A DNA stretch of 64,000 bases, taken from the NCBI GenBank assembly GCA_021613375.1, contig CM038716.1:6160894-6224893 (forward strand), in the 5' to 3' direction. The notes under the pieces were generated by a model that had not been told where the DNA came from, ran no database searches, and saw only the letters and a list, made by a program, of their open reading frames with translations. A program made the position numbers and the translations under genes. Shown here one piece after another: positions 43,941-56,601 of this stretch (position 1 is its first letter; each line of letters starts with the position of its first letter). The stretch comes from Megaleporinus macrocephalus. Its lineage: Eukaryota > Chordata > Actinopteri > Characiformes > Anostomidae.

Positions 43941-44164
43941 ACGACGACTGCGTATCTCACCTTATGTAAAAAATATAAAAATAATATTACTAAACTCGTT
44001 CAAACTGCAGGAGTATGTTAATTTAGCATACTCTTTATTATACTCCATAATCAGCCATATAGTTTCGTGATATACTATTTAATAAGATAATATACGGTTT
44101 CATGACTCTACGTAAGCTCAGTATTCAGGATTAGAGTTCGTTCTCAGCCAAGGCGCGACCTGCC

Positions 44165-44922
44165 TAAAGCTGACGTTGTTGTCATGCCAGTTACGCATGT
44201 ACAGGTATCAGCGTTGGCTGCATCTTAAATGGCTCCCTGCTGCCTTCGTAGTGCACCATATGAGTTTAAAAAATGTTATTTTCTGACCCAAACAGTGCAC
44301 TATATGTCCAGAAGTAAGTTGTTCCCATATGGCTGAATTGCAGCTGGATGTTTTTTGATATATTATTCACCGTTTGGAGGAAGGAGTCATCATTTTAAGA
44401 CCTAGTGTACTAGGTAGGGAGAAGGGAGCTATTCGAGATTAGGATGAACACTATTGATGAAACAGCATTAAAATGTCTTTATAAATACAATTTTCAACAC
44501 ATTGTTGACGCTAAACTAGCATACAGCGTGTGTTTATGGAACTAAATCTATGGTTTAAAGGGAGTTTATAGGCCTGGCGTTGTTGTCATGCCAGCTACGC
44601 ATGTATAGGTACTCAACGTTGGCTGCATCTCAAATGGCTCCCTATTTTCTTCGTAGTGCACTAAATGAGTTATAAAAACGTTATTTTGTAACCCAAACAG
44701 TGCACTATATGTCCAAAAGTAAGTTATACTCATGTGTCTGAATCCCAGCTGAATGGTTGTTAGATATATTATGCACTGTTTGGATGGAGGAGCCGTTTAT
44801 TCTAGGGTACTAGGAGTAGGGAGCTATTTGAGATTGTGACACTAAAACATACAGCATTATTTTATGGAACATGAACCCAAATCTGAGATTTAAAAGGTGT
44901 TTATAGGTTTTGTGTAGACCCA

Positions 44923-44925
<3 letters not shown>
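44165..44925. repeat. Tandem duplication of a ~400-bp segment
   Basis: Two diverged copies, about 44165-44575 and 44576-44925, sharing gttgttgtcatgccag, ggctgcatctcaaatggctc, agtgcactatatgtcc and tttataggc. The ggctgcatc..aaatggctcc block resembles the end of a teleost DNA transposon. Confidence 0.75.
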
Positions 44926-44927
<2 letters not shown>

Positions 44928-44962
<35 letters not shown>

Positions 44963-44987
44963 GTTGTTGTTGTTGTTGTTGTTGTTC
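44928..44987. repeat. (ATT)n(GTT)n microsatellite
   Basis: About 12 ATT units followed by eight GTT units. Confidence 0.95.
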
Positions 44988-45329
44988 AGAAGACAATCAA
45001 ATCTGGTGAACTAAATAGTCAAAGACTAGGACCACCGCCAGTGAGCAGCTAGTCAACTTGATTATATCTAAATTGTTATAAAATTGCCCGCCCATTAACA
45101 TAAACAAAGGAAGTTATTTAAACACATTACACACAACGCCCCCTATAGTCAGAGTGTAGGGACCAATGGCAAGGCTGATACTATTTAATATGTCTGTATG
45201 TAGTTTTGGACACTTCTGTTCATGTGCATATATCTTCTTATTCAGCCAATGTGTAGCTCTGTCAATTCTGAAGCTATGAAAATATATAACAAGAGTTTTA
45301 CACATATAAGCATCAAATATTAAGAATAT

Positions 45330-45750
45330 ATATATACAATTTTTGTCGATTTGTATTTGTTTATGTCAATTAAATGCAGCAACTGCCCTTTACATAGTGC
45401 GAAGATTTCATGATAAACGGACCAATAGAAATGCTCTAAAATAGCTTGGGAAAAATTCTATTTCCATTGACATACATTAAAAGTGAAGACAGTTTTTGGC
45501 CTCTCCTGTAAAGTTTTTTTTCCATTGGACCGTGACAATATATATATATAATATATTGCTTCAAAATAACAACTTAACAAGAGAGGCCCAAAACCTACTT
45601 TACTGTCAATGTAAGTCAATGGAACCAGAATTTTTCCCAAGCTAATTTAGAGCATTTCTATTGGTCCGTTCATAATGAAATCTTCCCACTATGTAAACAG
45701 CAGCTGTTGCATTTATTAGATGCAGAAAACTAAAAATAGATAAAAATGGA
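45330..45750. mobile_element. Palindromic MITE family H, full copy
   Basis: Two arms of about 200 bp, inverted to each other (gaccaatagaaatgctctaa against ttagagcatttctattggtc; cattgacatacattaaaagt against actgtcaatgtaagtcaatg), around a short TA core near 45.54 kb. One-arm copies occur at 30.3 and 51.7 kb. No coding capacity. Confidence 0.75.
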
Positions 45751-45759
45751 AATGCGTGG

Positions 45760-46450
45760 TTATTCTCTGGATATGCATAGTATATAGATCACATAAGTAC
45801 TGTCTGATATTCTGTGTATTTGATACACTGAAATATTTTTTAAACCCTGTAATATGTATACAGATAACAAGTTTCACTCCTTAGAGCCTCTAACGAGCTC
45901 AGCCAATCAGAACCCAGACCATTTAAAAATGTTGGAAACCCGTCGTGTACAAATGAACTGTGTCTGATTTTGGAATTTAAAACCACAGAACTGATATGAC
46001 CTCAGGGGACAAAACAGAATGCAGGAAGAAGTAAAATATGGGCTCGTTTATCATCAGAAATCTGCCCCCCCGCCCCACCACCACCACGCCTTGCACAGCC
46101 ATGATATCCAGCTGCAGAGAGTCGTCGGCTGGGTAACTTTAAGCTCGCTCTGTGAGTTTGTGGGTTGGAGTCTGTTTGGATGTAGAACAGTATTAAAGGA
46201 GTCTTTGTGATTTTGTAATGTGGGAAAATACCTCAGAGGGGCAGCAGCCCAGAGAACAGCTGCAGAACTGCATTAACCGGGGTAGGGGGGTCTTTTCTGA
46301 CCCCAGACAAGCCCACCATACTAAATAGATGATTGTATGTGTATGTGTGAGTGTTTTCGCTGTGCAGCTGCAGAGTTGATGACCCTGCTCTCGTCACAGG
46401 AATTAAACTGCGCTGCTGCGCCAAGCAGGCGTAAAACAGAGCATGATCAG
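45760..46450. other. Intergenic, nothing recognised
   Basis: No open frame of note and no repeat family seen, apart from a short C-rich patch at 46.065 kb. Confidence 0.4.
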
Positions 46451-46456
46451 CACTCT

Positions 46457-46458
<2 letters not shown>

Positions 46459-46489
<31 letters not shown>
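46459..46489. repeat. (CA)n microsatellite
   Basis: About 15 CA units. Confidence 0.95.
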
Positions 46490-46493
<4 letters not shown>

Positions 46494-46999
46494 CAGAGCT
46501 GGAAATCAGGAATTTTAACAGTAACACAGAGACAAGATGTTTCAACTTCAAGGGCATTCAGTGCTACAGTATCACATACACACACACTCACTGCAGTTTA
46601 TGTGAATTGTGGGGTCATTACATCGACTTCCATTCATTTTCTGCACACTTATCCAAACCTTAACCTTGACCCTGACACTGACCTTAAGATTTAATGGATT
46701 GGATTGTGGGAAGTAATTTGTGCCCCCCACAAAATAAGTATCTAAAAGGGCTCCGGTCCCCACAATGTAACATAAACCTGATCAGATGCTGAGCACACAT
46801 TCTGTAGACAGCATCACGCCCATATAAGGGCGTCCGTTGTTTATCTTAGTTGTATATTTATGGAAAAAAATATTATAATAATATTATAACATTATAACAA
46901 TTTTTATTTTTATTCATTTATTTGTTCTGAAGAACAGGTCTTAAACATAAGTGCTTAAACACTTGTCTTACAGAAATCTGATGTATGTACAAATATAAG

Positions 47000-47003
<4 letters not shown>

Positions 47004-47080
<77 letters not shown>
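47004..47080. repeat. (TA)n microsatellite
   Basis: About 35 TA units, ending at the 57-bp hairpin. Confidence 0.95.
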
Positions 47081-47083
47081 TTG

Positions 47084-47222
47084 TTTTGCTGCTGAATGTG
47101 GTTTCTTACCGGCGGTGGTCTACTCTTTCTTTTATTGGCTCCCGGTTAGATCATTTAAAACAGGCAGCCAATAAAAGAAAGAGTAGACCACCGCCGGTAA
47201 GAAACCACATTCAGCAGCAAAA
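47084..47222. repeat. Perfect inverted repeat: 57-bp arms, 25-bp loop
   Basis: Arms 47084-47140 and 47166-47222 are exact reverse complements over 57 bp (starting ttttgctgctgaatgtggtt). The loop 47141-47165 starts cccggttagatc. The sequence is not AT-rich and there is no mismatch, so the palindrome is young. No family recognised. Confidence 0.95.
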
Positions 47223-47284
47223 TGATTGATAACAAAATGATTGATAACAGGTCAAATTATGGTGTCAGGACAGCAGCTCTACTA

Positions 47285-48445
47285 CTTTATCCTCATTATC
47301 ACCTGTTCAGGTAAAACATGGTATTACAGTGACTCACTATCACCTCTTCAGGTACAATGTGGTACTACAGTGACTCACTATCACCTCTTCAGGTACAAAG
47401 TGGTACTACAGTGACTCACTATCACCTCTTCAGATACAAAGTGGTACCACATTGACTAACTATTGCCTCTTCAGGTACAAAGTGGTACTACAGTGACTCT
47501 CTATCACCTCTTCAGGTACAAAGTGGTACTACACTGACTCTCTATCACCTCTTCAGGAACAAAGTGGTACTACAGTGACTCACTATCACCTCTTCAGGTA
47601 CAAAGTGGTACTACAGTGACTCACTATCACCTCTTCAGGTACAAAGTGGTACTACAGTGACTCACTATCACCTCTTCAGGTACAAAGTGGTACTACACTG
47701 ACTCACTATCACCTCTTCAGGTACAAAGTGGTACTACAGTGACTCACTATCACCTCTTCAGGTACAAAGTGGTACTACAGTGACTCACTATCACCTCTTC
47801 AGGTACAAAGTGATACTACAGTGACTCACTATCACCTCTTCAGGTACAAAGTGGTACTACAGTGACTCACTATCACCTCTTCAGATACAAACTGGTACTA
47901 CAGTGATTCACTATTGCCTCTTCAGGTACCACATTGACTCACTATTGCCTCTTCAGGTACCACATTGACTCACTATTGCCTCTTCAGGTACAAAGTGATA
48001 CTACAGTGACTCACTATCACCTCTTCAAGTAAAATGTGGTATTACAGTGACTCACTATCACCTCTTCAGGTACAAAGTGGTACTACAGTGACTCACTATC
48101 ACCTCTTCAGGTACAGAGTGGTACTACAGTGACTCACTATCACCTCTTCAGGTACAAAGTGATACTACAGTGACTCACTATCACCTCTTCAGGTACAAAG
48201 TGGTACTACAGTGACTCACTATCACCTCTTCAGATACAAACTGGTACTACAGTGATTCACTATTGCCTCTTCAGGTACCACATTGACTCACTATTGCCTC
48301 TTCAGGTACAAAGTGATACTACAGTGACTCACTATCACCTCTTCAAGTAAAATGTGGTATTACAGTGACTCACTATCACCTCTTCAGGTACAAAGTGGTA
48401 CTACAGTGACTCACTATCACCTCTTCAGGTACTAAGTGGTATTAT
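47285..48445. repeat. 41-bp minisatellite
   Basis: About 28 copies of tgactcactatcacctcttc followed by aggtacaaagtggtactaca and g. Shortened units with aggtaccacattgactcac recur in blocks (47.93-47.97 and 48.27 kb), showing duplication of groups of units. Stops on the plus strand keep it closed. Confidence 0.96.
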
Positions 48446-48449
48446 GAGA

Positions 48450-51185
48450 CAGAGCAGGCCAGGGGTAGCAGGCTAACTCTAAGTAGATATCTCTGTAACA
48501 TTATATGTAGAGGTCTGTGACATGTCATTAATATTGATAATTTTAGTTAATTTTGGAACATCTCATATATTTCTTCTTTAAATTTGTTCAAAATGGTGTA
48601 ACAAGTAGGCCAAAAAGGATATTGGCCTTTTAGCATTTAGAAATCTGTGAGAGATTAAAAGTAAATATGCAAAATACATAGACATGGACAGGAACGGCTA
48701 CAGTATTTAGGCACTGTCTCCAGAAATTACTTAATGTCAAGACATTTTTAGATGCTATTTTGTTTACTCTGAACATCAGTTTCTTGTGTTATATGATGTG
48801 TTGTTTTAGTACATTGCCTCTCGATTCACACTGGAATAAAAAACATGAGGGGCTGGTTTTATGGAAGGTAAAAAGCACCATTCTTTAAAGATGAATGATA
48901 AACTTATCTTGTCTGAACAGTGCTTTGAGAAAGTTACACAGTCATATTCCAATATCACATCCTCTACAGACACAGGCATTTTTCTTTAAAGTTAATTTGT
49001 GGAGACCTCTCTGGTGGAATTGTCAAAGTACACCCCAACTTATTGTAGAACATACGGTGTGCCTTGGTCCCCTTTCCAGAGCTTATAAATCTGACAATGG
49101 AAAGAAAATTCAAAGAGAACTCAGTCAAAACTTGTTGAGGGATGTGTTCTCTGTGAAGGTTTTTTCTATTTTCTACTCATCCAGCTTGTCTTCATTAGTA
49201 TAGTGTTGACTTTAAGATCTGCAGAGAGCTAAACACTGAGTCGGATCTCCTTTCTGAGCCTATGCGTGTGACATTATTGCTTACAAGACATACAAAAAGG
49301 TGTAAAAAAAACTAACAACCCAACACCTCCAACTTTTAAAAGATTATTTCAGGGTTTACAGGGCGACTCGCAGCACCACACTCTCACAATCTCACAATAT
49401 TTTAGCCTGTTTTTAATCTCTTAACTTAGTAATGATACATCTTTCAGTTTAAACTAGAAAAAACCTGCAAAGTGCAGCTTTAGATATATTTAAGGAGAAT
49501 AAAACATAAAAGCATGAAATGTGCCATAACTTTTGCCCAGATTAGTATGTGAAATTCAGCAAAAATTAACAGTGATTGTGAAAATTAAATTATCTGGCTA
49601 AATTATGCTCACTTAGACAATAAACACAACATATAAAATTACATAAATTAGCAATTATTTCTATATTGACAAAAATCTAAGTCAGTAAATTCCTTCAAAT
49701 TGACTTAAAATGAGTCACTTAGTGGAATTCCCGGTCAAGCTTGACTGTGACTGCTGTGTCAGCCACCGGGTGGCGCTGTTGCATTAGCGACAGTGAAACA
49801 ACTGTGAGGGGTGAATAATAATCAAGGAGGGAAAAGAGAGGCAGGCAGATATAGGCAGACAGAACAATATGGTCTTTGTTAGTTTGTGCGTTCGGTGCTG
49901 TAATTGGTGTTAAACTGTGTTTATGACAGTGTTGTAGCCTCATAAACACATGCTGGACTCCACAACAGCATTTAAAGCAACAGCTCAGAGCGCAATCCAA
50001 TATAAAGTATTCCCCACAGTGTGTCCTACCACGTCCACACAATAAAGTCTATTAGAGATTACTGAACAATTCCATGCTATTTATACATGCAGTTAGCACT
50101 GTGCTAATCTGAGGGGTGTATAAGCTTCCATTGCGTGTTAGCTACATTAGCCTTATAGCTCCAGCGCTAAGAACCAACAGACACAAACTTCAGACACCAG
50201 CCAGGCCTGAACTCACTGGCTACATTTGTTTCAAGGTGTTGAAAACTGAGACCGTTTGCTAGCTAATCTGTGCTAATGCTTCCATTATGACATTCCCCGT
50301 GTAGGTTTATTTGACTTTTTCCACTATTTTCATCAGCTTGCTTGTGAGAAAACAGCCAATTATTAGGAGCACAGCTCCAAGGCAACAACTTAATGCCCCC
50401 CTTCGGCCAGTCTCTCTGCGTGTGGGTGGGTTTTTAATGGCCGGAAGTGGGATTAGACTCTCTGGGCTGGGCCCCAGGCCCAAATTAAAGTGCTAGCTCT
50501 GCAGGAAAAAAAAAACAATTGTACACAATTTGCGAGAGTAAGAAAGTAGTCGTCTCAACTGCCCTCAAGTTGGCTTGTGTAGTGCCTACACTGTTAAGTA
50601 GTTAGACTTACACTGTTAGACACGCTGTGATCTATAAACATGGACGGATCTGCAGACAAAGGTCAGGCTTACAGGGTGGCTGATCTGTTTCTAATGACCA
50701 TGTTTATAGAAAACAGCGTGTCAGGCCGTGTCAGAAACCACATAGTCCTGTCTGTGAGAGACCACTGAGCACAGTCTGGTTAGCATGTAGTTAACACCAT
50801 GCTACAGGACTTTTAAGCTCCAGTGCTAAAACCAGAGATACAAACATTTAGACACCAAACATGCCTTGGCAGATCGACTACATCTGGGGTTAAGACACAT
50901 TATCAGTCGTTATCTCTTCACTATCGTCCTTCTTTTTCTCTGTCATCGTTCCCTCTCCTGTCATCCATCAATCTGTCCTTCTACTCCCTTTTGCATGTTT
51001 ACATTAAACAGTGCTATCGGGTCAGAGTACCCCATCCACACACACACACACACATGCCTGTGTTTTTCTACCTTTGTCAGGACATGAGACCTCACATGTT
51101 TTTTATATCTGTAATACATATACAGTTGGGCCCAAAGGTTTGACAGCACTTCTCAAAATTCTGTAGATTTCAGTTCTTTTCTAGT
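48450..51185. other. Intergenic, no gene recognised
   Basis: A 102-codon frame at 48895-49203 has no recognisable motif and no splice context, so I do not call it. A short inverted pair (acacgctgtgatctataaac against gtttatagaaaacagcgtgt) lies at 50.62-50.74 kb. A CTCF-like CCACCGGGTGGCGC is at 49763-49776. Confidence 0.4.
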
Positions 51186-51189
51186 TATT

Positions 51190-51670
51190 GCAATGTTTTC
51201 TGCCAGATTTCCACCGTGAAATTTGCATTTTCCAAAATAGCATAACCGTTCCAACTCCAGATTGTCCGGTCTGACCGTGTGATTCGGGCATGTATATAAC
51301 GTTTTGATCAGATGCACGGATTCCGAAAAGGAGCAGAATTTTCTGGATTTTTTTTCCCATAGAAAATAAATGGTATGGAAAACCATCCATTAACATACAC
51401 TGACTCAGGGCAGACCCCCGACCACAACTCTAGTGTTATTGACTCGAAAGTTTTTTTTTTCATCCCTCGTTTTTCCCCATAAAGTCCCACGTTTTACGGT
51501 TTTGTTCAACCTACAGCCACCAAAATGCAAACTGCAATGCACGACTATATTGTTATTCTTGGTATATTATTTATATATTTATATTATTTTTGTTTTATCA
51601 TCCATTGTCTTTCATTATTTTCTCTCTATGCATTCCCCTCATAGAGTCCCACTCATTTTTTAGCCCTCCA
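51190..51670. repeat. Interspersed repeat family D, inverted copy 4
   Basis: Reverse-orientation copy: right-end module (cagattgtccggtctgaccg) at 51.25 kb, then tandem-unit fragments (ccccataaagtcccac; catagagtcccactcatttt). More decayed than the other copies. Confidence 0.6.
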
Positions 51671-51699
51671 AAACAGATCAATGTATCAATGTTTTCCTG

Positions 51700-51925
51700 T
51701 CAATAGTATATATATATATATATCATCTCTGTCCAATGAAAAGCAAGTATCTTCAATAGGGAAACCTTCTTCACATTCAATGTAGGTCAATAGAACCGAA
51801 GTCCAAGGTATTTTGGAGCATTTCTATTTGTCGATTCATCATGAATTATCATACAATATAAACGGCAGCTGCTGCAGTCAAATGAGGTTGAAAAATTAAA
51901 TACCAACAAAAATTGAGATATACGT
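51700..51925. mobile_element. MITE family H, one-arm copy
   Basis: Shares ctgtccaatgaaaagcaagt, gagcatttctatttgtcgat and the final accaacaaaaattgagatat with the copies at 30.3 and 45.3 kb. Followed directly by a (TA)n tract. Confidence 0.6.
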
Positions 51926-51926
51926 T

Positions 51927-51930
<4 letters not shown>

Positions 51931-52014
<84 letters not shown>
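51931..52014. repeat. (TA)n microsatellite
   Basis: 42 uninterrupted AT units between a MITE and a Tc1 relic. Confidence 0.97.
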
Positions 52015-52016
<2 letters not shown>

Positions 52017-52570
52017 GTGCCAGATGGGCTGGTTTAAGTGCATAACTGCTGAACTCCTGGGATATTCATGCCCTACAGTCTCTAGAGTCACTCATAGCAG
52101 TGCAATAAAGCAAGAACATTCAGTTCTGTGGAAAGAAATGCCTTATTACCGAAAGAGGTCAAAAGAGAATGGCTAGACAAGTTCAAGTTGACAGAAAGGC
52201 CATGACGGATGAGTTACAACAGCAAAGCCCCACTCCAGGTTCCACTTCTGCCACCCCAGAACAGAAAGCTGATGTTGCAGTAGATACAGGTTCACCATCA
52301 CTGGACAGGTTAAGACTGGAAAAGACAGGTCTCTCTTTCTGTTGAGGCACACATACAGTAGGCTGAGAATTGGGCACCAACAGCAACAGTCCATAGACCC
52401 AACCTGTCAACAGTCCACACGGGTGGAGGTGATGTGATGGTGTGGGGAATGTTTTCTTGGCGCTGTTCATACTTTTCAATCATTGCTTGAAATTAACATC
52501 CCATGGAATCTATGCCTCAAAGAACTGAGGCTGTTTTGAGAGCAATGGAAGGCTCTACCCAATACTAGTA
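52015..52570 (+). pseudogene. Tc1-like transposase relic (second family)
   Basis: Plus-strand relic of a salmonid-type Tc1 family, broken by deletions and frameshifts. Recognisable are gatgggctggtttaagtgca, the block coding GGGDVMVWGMFSW near 52.43 kb (the glycine-rich stretch before the second catalytic Asp), and the end gaggctgttttgagagcaat, then ggctctacccaatactagta. The C-terminal DDE region is deleted. Different from the family at 26.4 kb. Confidence 0.8.
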
Positions 52571-52629
52571 TTACAGTATTAGTATTAGTATAGCGGTATT
52601 AGTATTAGTTTTTAATGAAATGCTATATA

Positions 52630-53330
52630 TATCCAAACTCAACAAGAGTTTTCTAAGTGTTAACCTAAACATGGTAAATCAAAACATATTGTCATAGGCT
52701 AGTCCTGTTTTTTTCTAGTTTTGCTTTAGTCGGGACATCTATATACTAAACATGCAGTAGTCAGGCCCCTGTTTATGACCCCAATGGTGGTGTGATTTTA
52801 GTAGCAGGTGGACATTCGAAGCTACAGCTGCTGTTGCCAACACTTTGAGTCTGGGCTAATATCTTATCTGGCTAAATCTGAAATCCTCCTTCTTGAAATG
52901 TATCCCTGTACATCTGTTTGTGGACACATCCGTATGTGTTTATGTGTATATATGTGCGTATCTCTCTGGTGTACAGTGTCAACCGGGTGTTTTAGTAAAC
53001 TGAGGAGTGTCTGTTTTTACTGTGTGTCTGGGTGTATTAATAGAAGTGCTTAAGTCTTGACCTTTCCCTGCAGAAGCCATACCAACCCTTCATGCTGAAC
53101 TTGAGATGCTGTAGCTGGAATTCAATCTATAGCGCCGCCTTAGTAGGTGCTCTGGGTGCCTTCACCGTCTGTTTGACAGACAGGCCTCTACATTATGGCA
53201 ATATTTATAAATTAGTATCATATTTATGCTTTTCCAATAAGATTTAGATAGCATTTTATTGTAGGTTGACCCCAAAAATTAGTCAGTGTTACGTAACCCT
53301 AGCAATTTATCAAGTAAAACCAAGAAATGT
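52630..53330. other. Intergenic, nothing recognised
   Basis: No gene or repeat family seen. Confidence 0.4.
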
Positions 53331-53334
53331 CATC

Positions 53335-55795
53335 ATAGTAAATTAACAGAAGGTTTGTCAGAGCAAGTTAACCCAGACAAAATGTTAATTTAACACATTG
53401 TCAGGGTAGATTAACCCAGATAAGTCCTCAGGATAAGTTAATCAGTCAAATCCTCAGGATAAATTAACATAAACAAGTCATTGGGATAAGTTCACACAGG
53501 AAAGATCTCAGGTTAAGTTAACCCAGATAACTTACTAAGATATTAGCCCAGACAAGTCATAGTGGTAAATTAACCCTGAGAGGTTGTTAGGGTAAGTTAA
53601 CCCTGACAAAGGGCCAGTGTAAGTTAACCCAGACAAGTCACGGTAAGTTAACCCAGACCAGTTTTGAGGGTTAGTTATCCCAGAGAGGTGATCAGGATAA
53701 GTTAACCCAGATAAGTCGCCGGGATCAGTCAAGTCCTTAGGATAAGTTCATATAGAAAAGTTGTCTGATTAAGTTAACCCAGAGAAGCTGACAGGTTAAG
53801 TTAACCCAGATACATTATCATGGTAAGCTAACCCAGATAAGTTATCATGGTAAGCTAACTCAGATAAGTTATCATGATAATCCAACCCATATAAATTATC
53901 ATGGTAAGCTAACCCAGATAAGTTATCATGGTAAGCTAACCCAGATAAGTTATAATGGTAAGATAACTTAGACAAGTTATCATGATAATCTAACTCAGAT
54001 AAGTTATAATGGTAAGCTAACTCAGATAAGTTATGATGGTAAGCTAACTCAGATAAGTTATCATGATAAGCTAACTCAGATAAGTTATAATGGTAAGCTA
54101 ACTCAGATAAGTTATCATGATAAGATAACTCAGATAAGTTATCATGATAAGCTAACTCAGATAAGTTATCATGATAATCTAACTTAGATAAGTTATCCTG
54201 GTAAGATAACTCAGATAAATTATCATGATAAGCTAACTCAGATAAGTTATAATGGTAAGCTAACTCAGAAAAGTTATCATGATAATCTAACTCAGATAAG
54301 TTATCATGATAAGATAACTCAGATAAGTTATCATGATAATCTAACTCAGATAAATTATCATGATAATCTAACTCAGATAAGTTATCATGATAAGATAACT
54401 CAGATAAGTTATCATGATAATCTAACTCAGATAAGTTATCATGATAAGATAACTCAGATAAGTTATCATGATAAGATAACTCAGATAAGTTATCATGATA
54501 AGATAACTCAGATAAGTTATAATGGTAAGCTAACTCAGATAAGTTATCATGATAATCTAACTCAGATAAGTTATAATGGTAAGATAACTCAGATAAGTTA
54601 TCATGATAATCTAACTCAGATAAGTTATCATGATAAGATAACTCAGATAAGTTATCATGATAATCTAACTCAGATAAGTTATAATGGTAAGATAACTCAG
54701 ATAAGTTATCATGATAATCTAACTCAGATAAGTTATCATGATAATCTAACTCAGATAAGTTATCATGATAAGATAACTCGGATAAGTTATCATGATAATC
54801 TAACTCAGATAAGTTATCATGATAATCTAACTCAGATATGTTATAATGATAAGATAACTCAGATAAGTTATCATGATAATCTAACTCAGATAAGTTATCA
54901 TGATAATCTAACTCAGATAAGTTATCATGATAAGATAACTCAGATAAGTTATCATGATAATCTAACTCAGATAAGTTATCATGATAAGATAACTCAGATA
55001 AGTTATCATGATAAGATAACTCAGATAAGTTATCATGATAAGATAACTCAGATAAGTTATCATGATAAGATAACTCAGATAAGTTATCATGATAATCTAA
55101 CTCAGATAAGTTATCATGATAATCTAACTCAGATAAGTTATCATGATAAGATAACTCAGATAAGTTATCATGATAATCTAACTCAGATAAGTTATCATGA
55201 TAAGATAACTCAGATAAGTTATCATGGTAAGATAACTCAGATAAGTTATCATGATAAGATAACTCAGATAAGTTATCATGATAATCTAACTCAGATAAGT
55301 TATCATGATAAGATAACTCAGATAAGTTATCATGATAAGATAACTCAGATAAGTTATCATGATAATCTAACTCAGATAAGTTATCATGATAAGATAACTC
55401 AGATAAGTTATCATGATAATCTAACTCAGATAAGTTATCATGATAAGATAACTCAGATAAGTTATCATGATAAGATAACCCAGATAAGTTATCATGATAA
55501 GATAACCCAGATAAGTTATCATGGTAAGATAACTCAGATAAGTTATCATGATAAGATAACTCAGATAAATTATCATGATAATCTAACCCAGATAAGTTAT
55601 CATGATAAGATAACTCAGATAAGTTATCATGATAAGATAACCCAGATAAGTTATCATGATAAGATAACTCAGATAAGTTATCATGATAATCTAACCCAGA
55701 TAAGTTATCATGATAAGATAACTCAGATAAGTTATCATGATAAGATAACTCAGATAAATTATCATGGTAAGCTAACTCAGACAAGTGGTCCGAGT
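53335..55795. repeat. 27-bp minisatellite dense in GATA motifs
   Basis: About 74 near-identical copies at 53796-55784 of a 27-bp unit (ataagttatcatgataagat plus aactcag), preceded by degenerate, length-variable units from 53335. As 27 is a multiple of three, the minus strand stays open as SELSYHDNL repeats for 662 codons; this is not a gene. Each unit carries several WGATAR matches (AGATAA, TGATAA) and a TTATCATGATAA palindrome. Order decays from right to left. Confidence 0.97.
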
Positions 55796-55799
55796 AGCC

Positions 55800-56200
55800 A
55801 ACTCACTGAATTCAGCTTAAACTACAGCTTTCATTCACAGTCTTATAGTTTTCTCACAAAATTTTTCCACCCTATTGTTAATTCCTGCGTCTCTTCATGT
55901 TGGTAGTCAATCTAACAACAGCTCTTAACCAATGGGAGAGCTCTCTCGGCTGTATCTACCCAGATACTACAGAGGAAACAGCGCTGACTGGACAGTCAGT
56001 TCCTATAAATGATCAGTTCTTCTCTGAAGGTGAAGAAAGTTCAGCTCTGGTATTTAAGTATGTATGTAGGTGTTTACTTGTTTGTTGTGTAGTTGTGATC
56101 GAGTCTTGGCTGAACAGTTTGAATCTGTGTCTCTGTTTTGGCTCTCTGTTGCCCCCAGCAACCTACTAACAGCTCAGACTCCTGACCGACAGCCAAGCAG
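55800..56200. other. Intergenic, nothing recognised
   Basis: Separates the 27-bp array from the CT-rich array. The short frames here show no known motif. Confidence 0.4.
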
Positions 56201-56202
56201 CT

Positions 56203-56203
56203 G

Positions 56204-56251
<48 letters not shown>

Positions 56252-56564
56252 ACTCCTCTTCTTCTCTCTTTCTATACTCTCTTCTCTCTCTCTCTGTCTA
56301 TACTCTCTTCTCTCTCTCTCTCCCTCTGTCTATACCCACTTCTCTCTCTACACTCCTCTTCTTCTCTCTTTCTATACTCTCTTCTCTCTCTCTCTGTCTA
56401 TACTCTCTTCTCTCTCTCTCTCCCTCTGTCTATACCCACTTCTCTCTCTACACTCCTCTTCTTCTCTCTTTCTATACTCTCTTCTCTCTCTCTCTCTCTC
56501 ACCCTCTGTCTATACCCACTTCTCTCTCTCTATACACTCCTCTTTTTCTCTCTCTGTCTATACT

Positions 56565-56601
<37 letters not shown>

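Noticed and set aside
47285..48445. CRISPR-like appearance of regular 41-bp repeats (also 32-bp and 63-bp arrays)
   Set aside because: The units are head to tail with no unique spacers, in vertebrate DNA, and no cas gene is near.
48895..49203. 102-codon frame as a possible gene
   Set aside because: No recognisable motif, no splice or start context, and the composition resembles its surroundings.
53796..55784. 662-codon frame on the minus strand (SELSYHDNL repeats)
   Set aside because: The unit is 27 bp, so a stop-free unit stays in frame by arithmetic. No promoter, splice or flanking coding sequence is visible.
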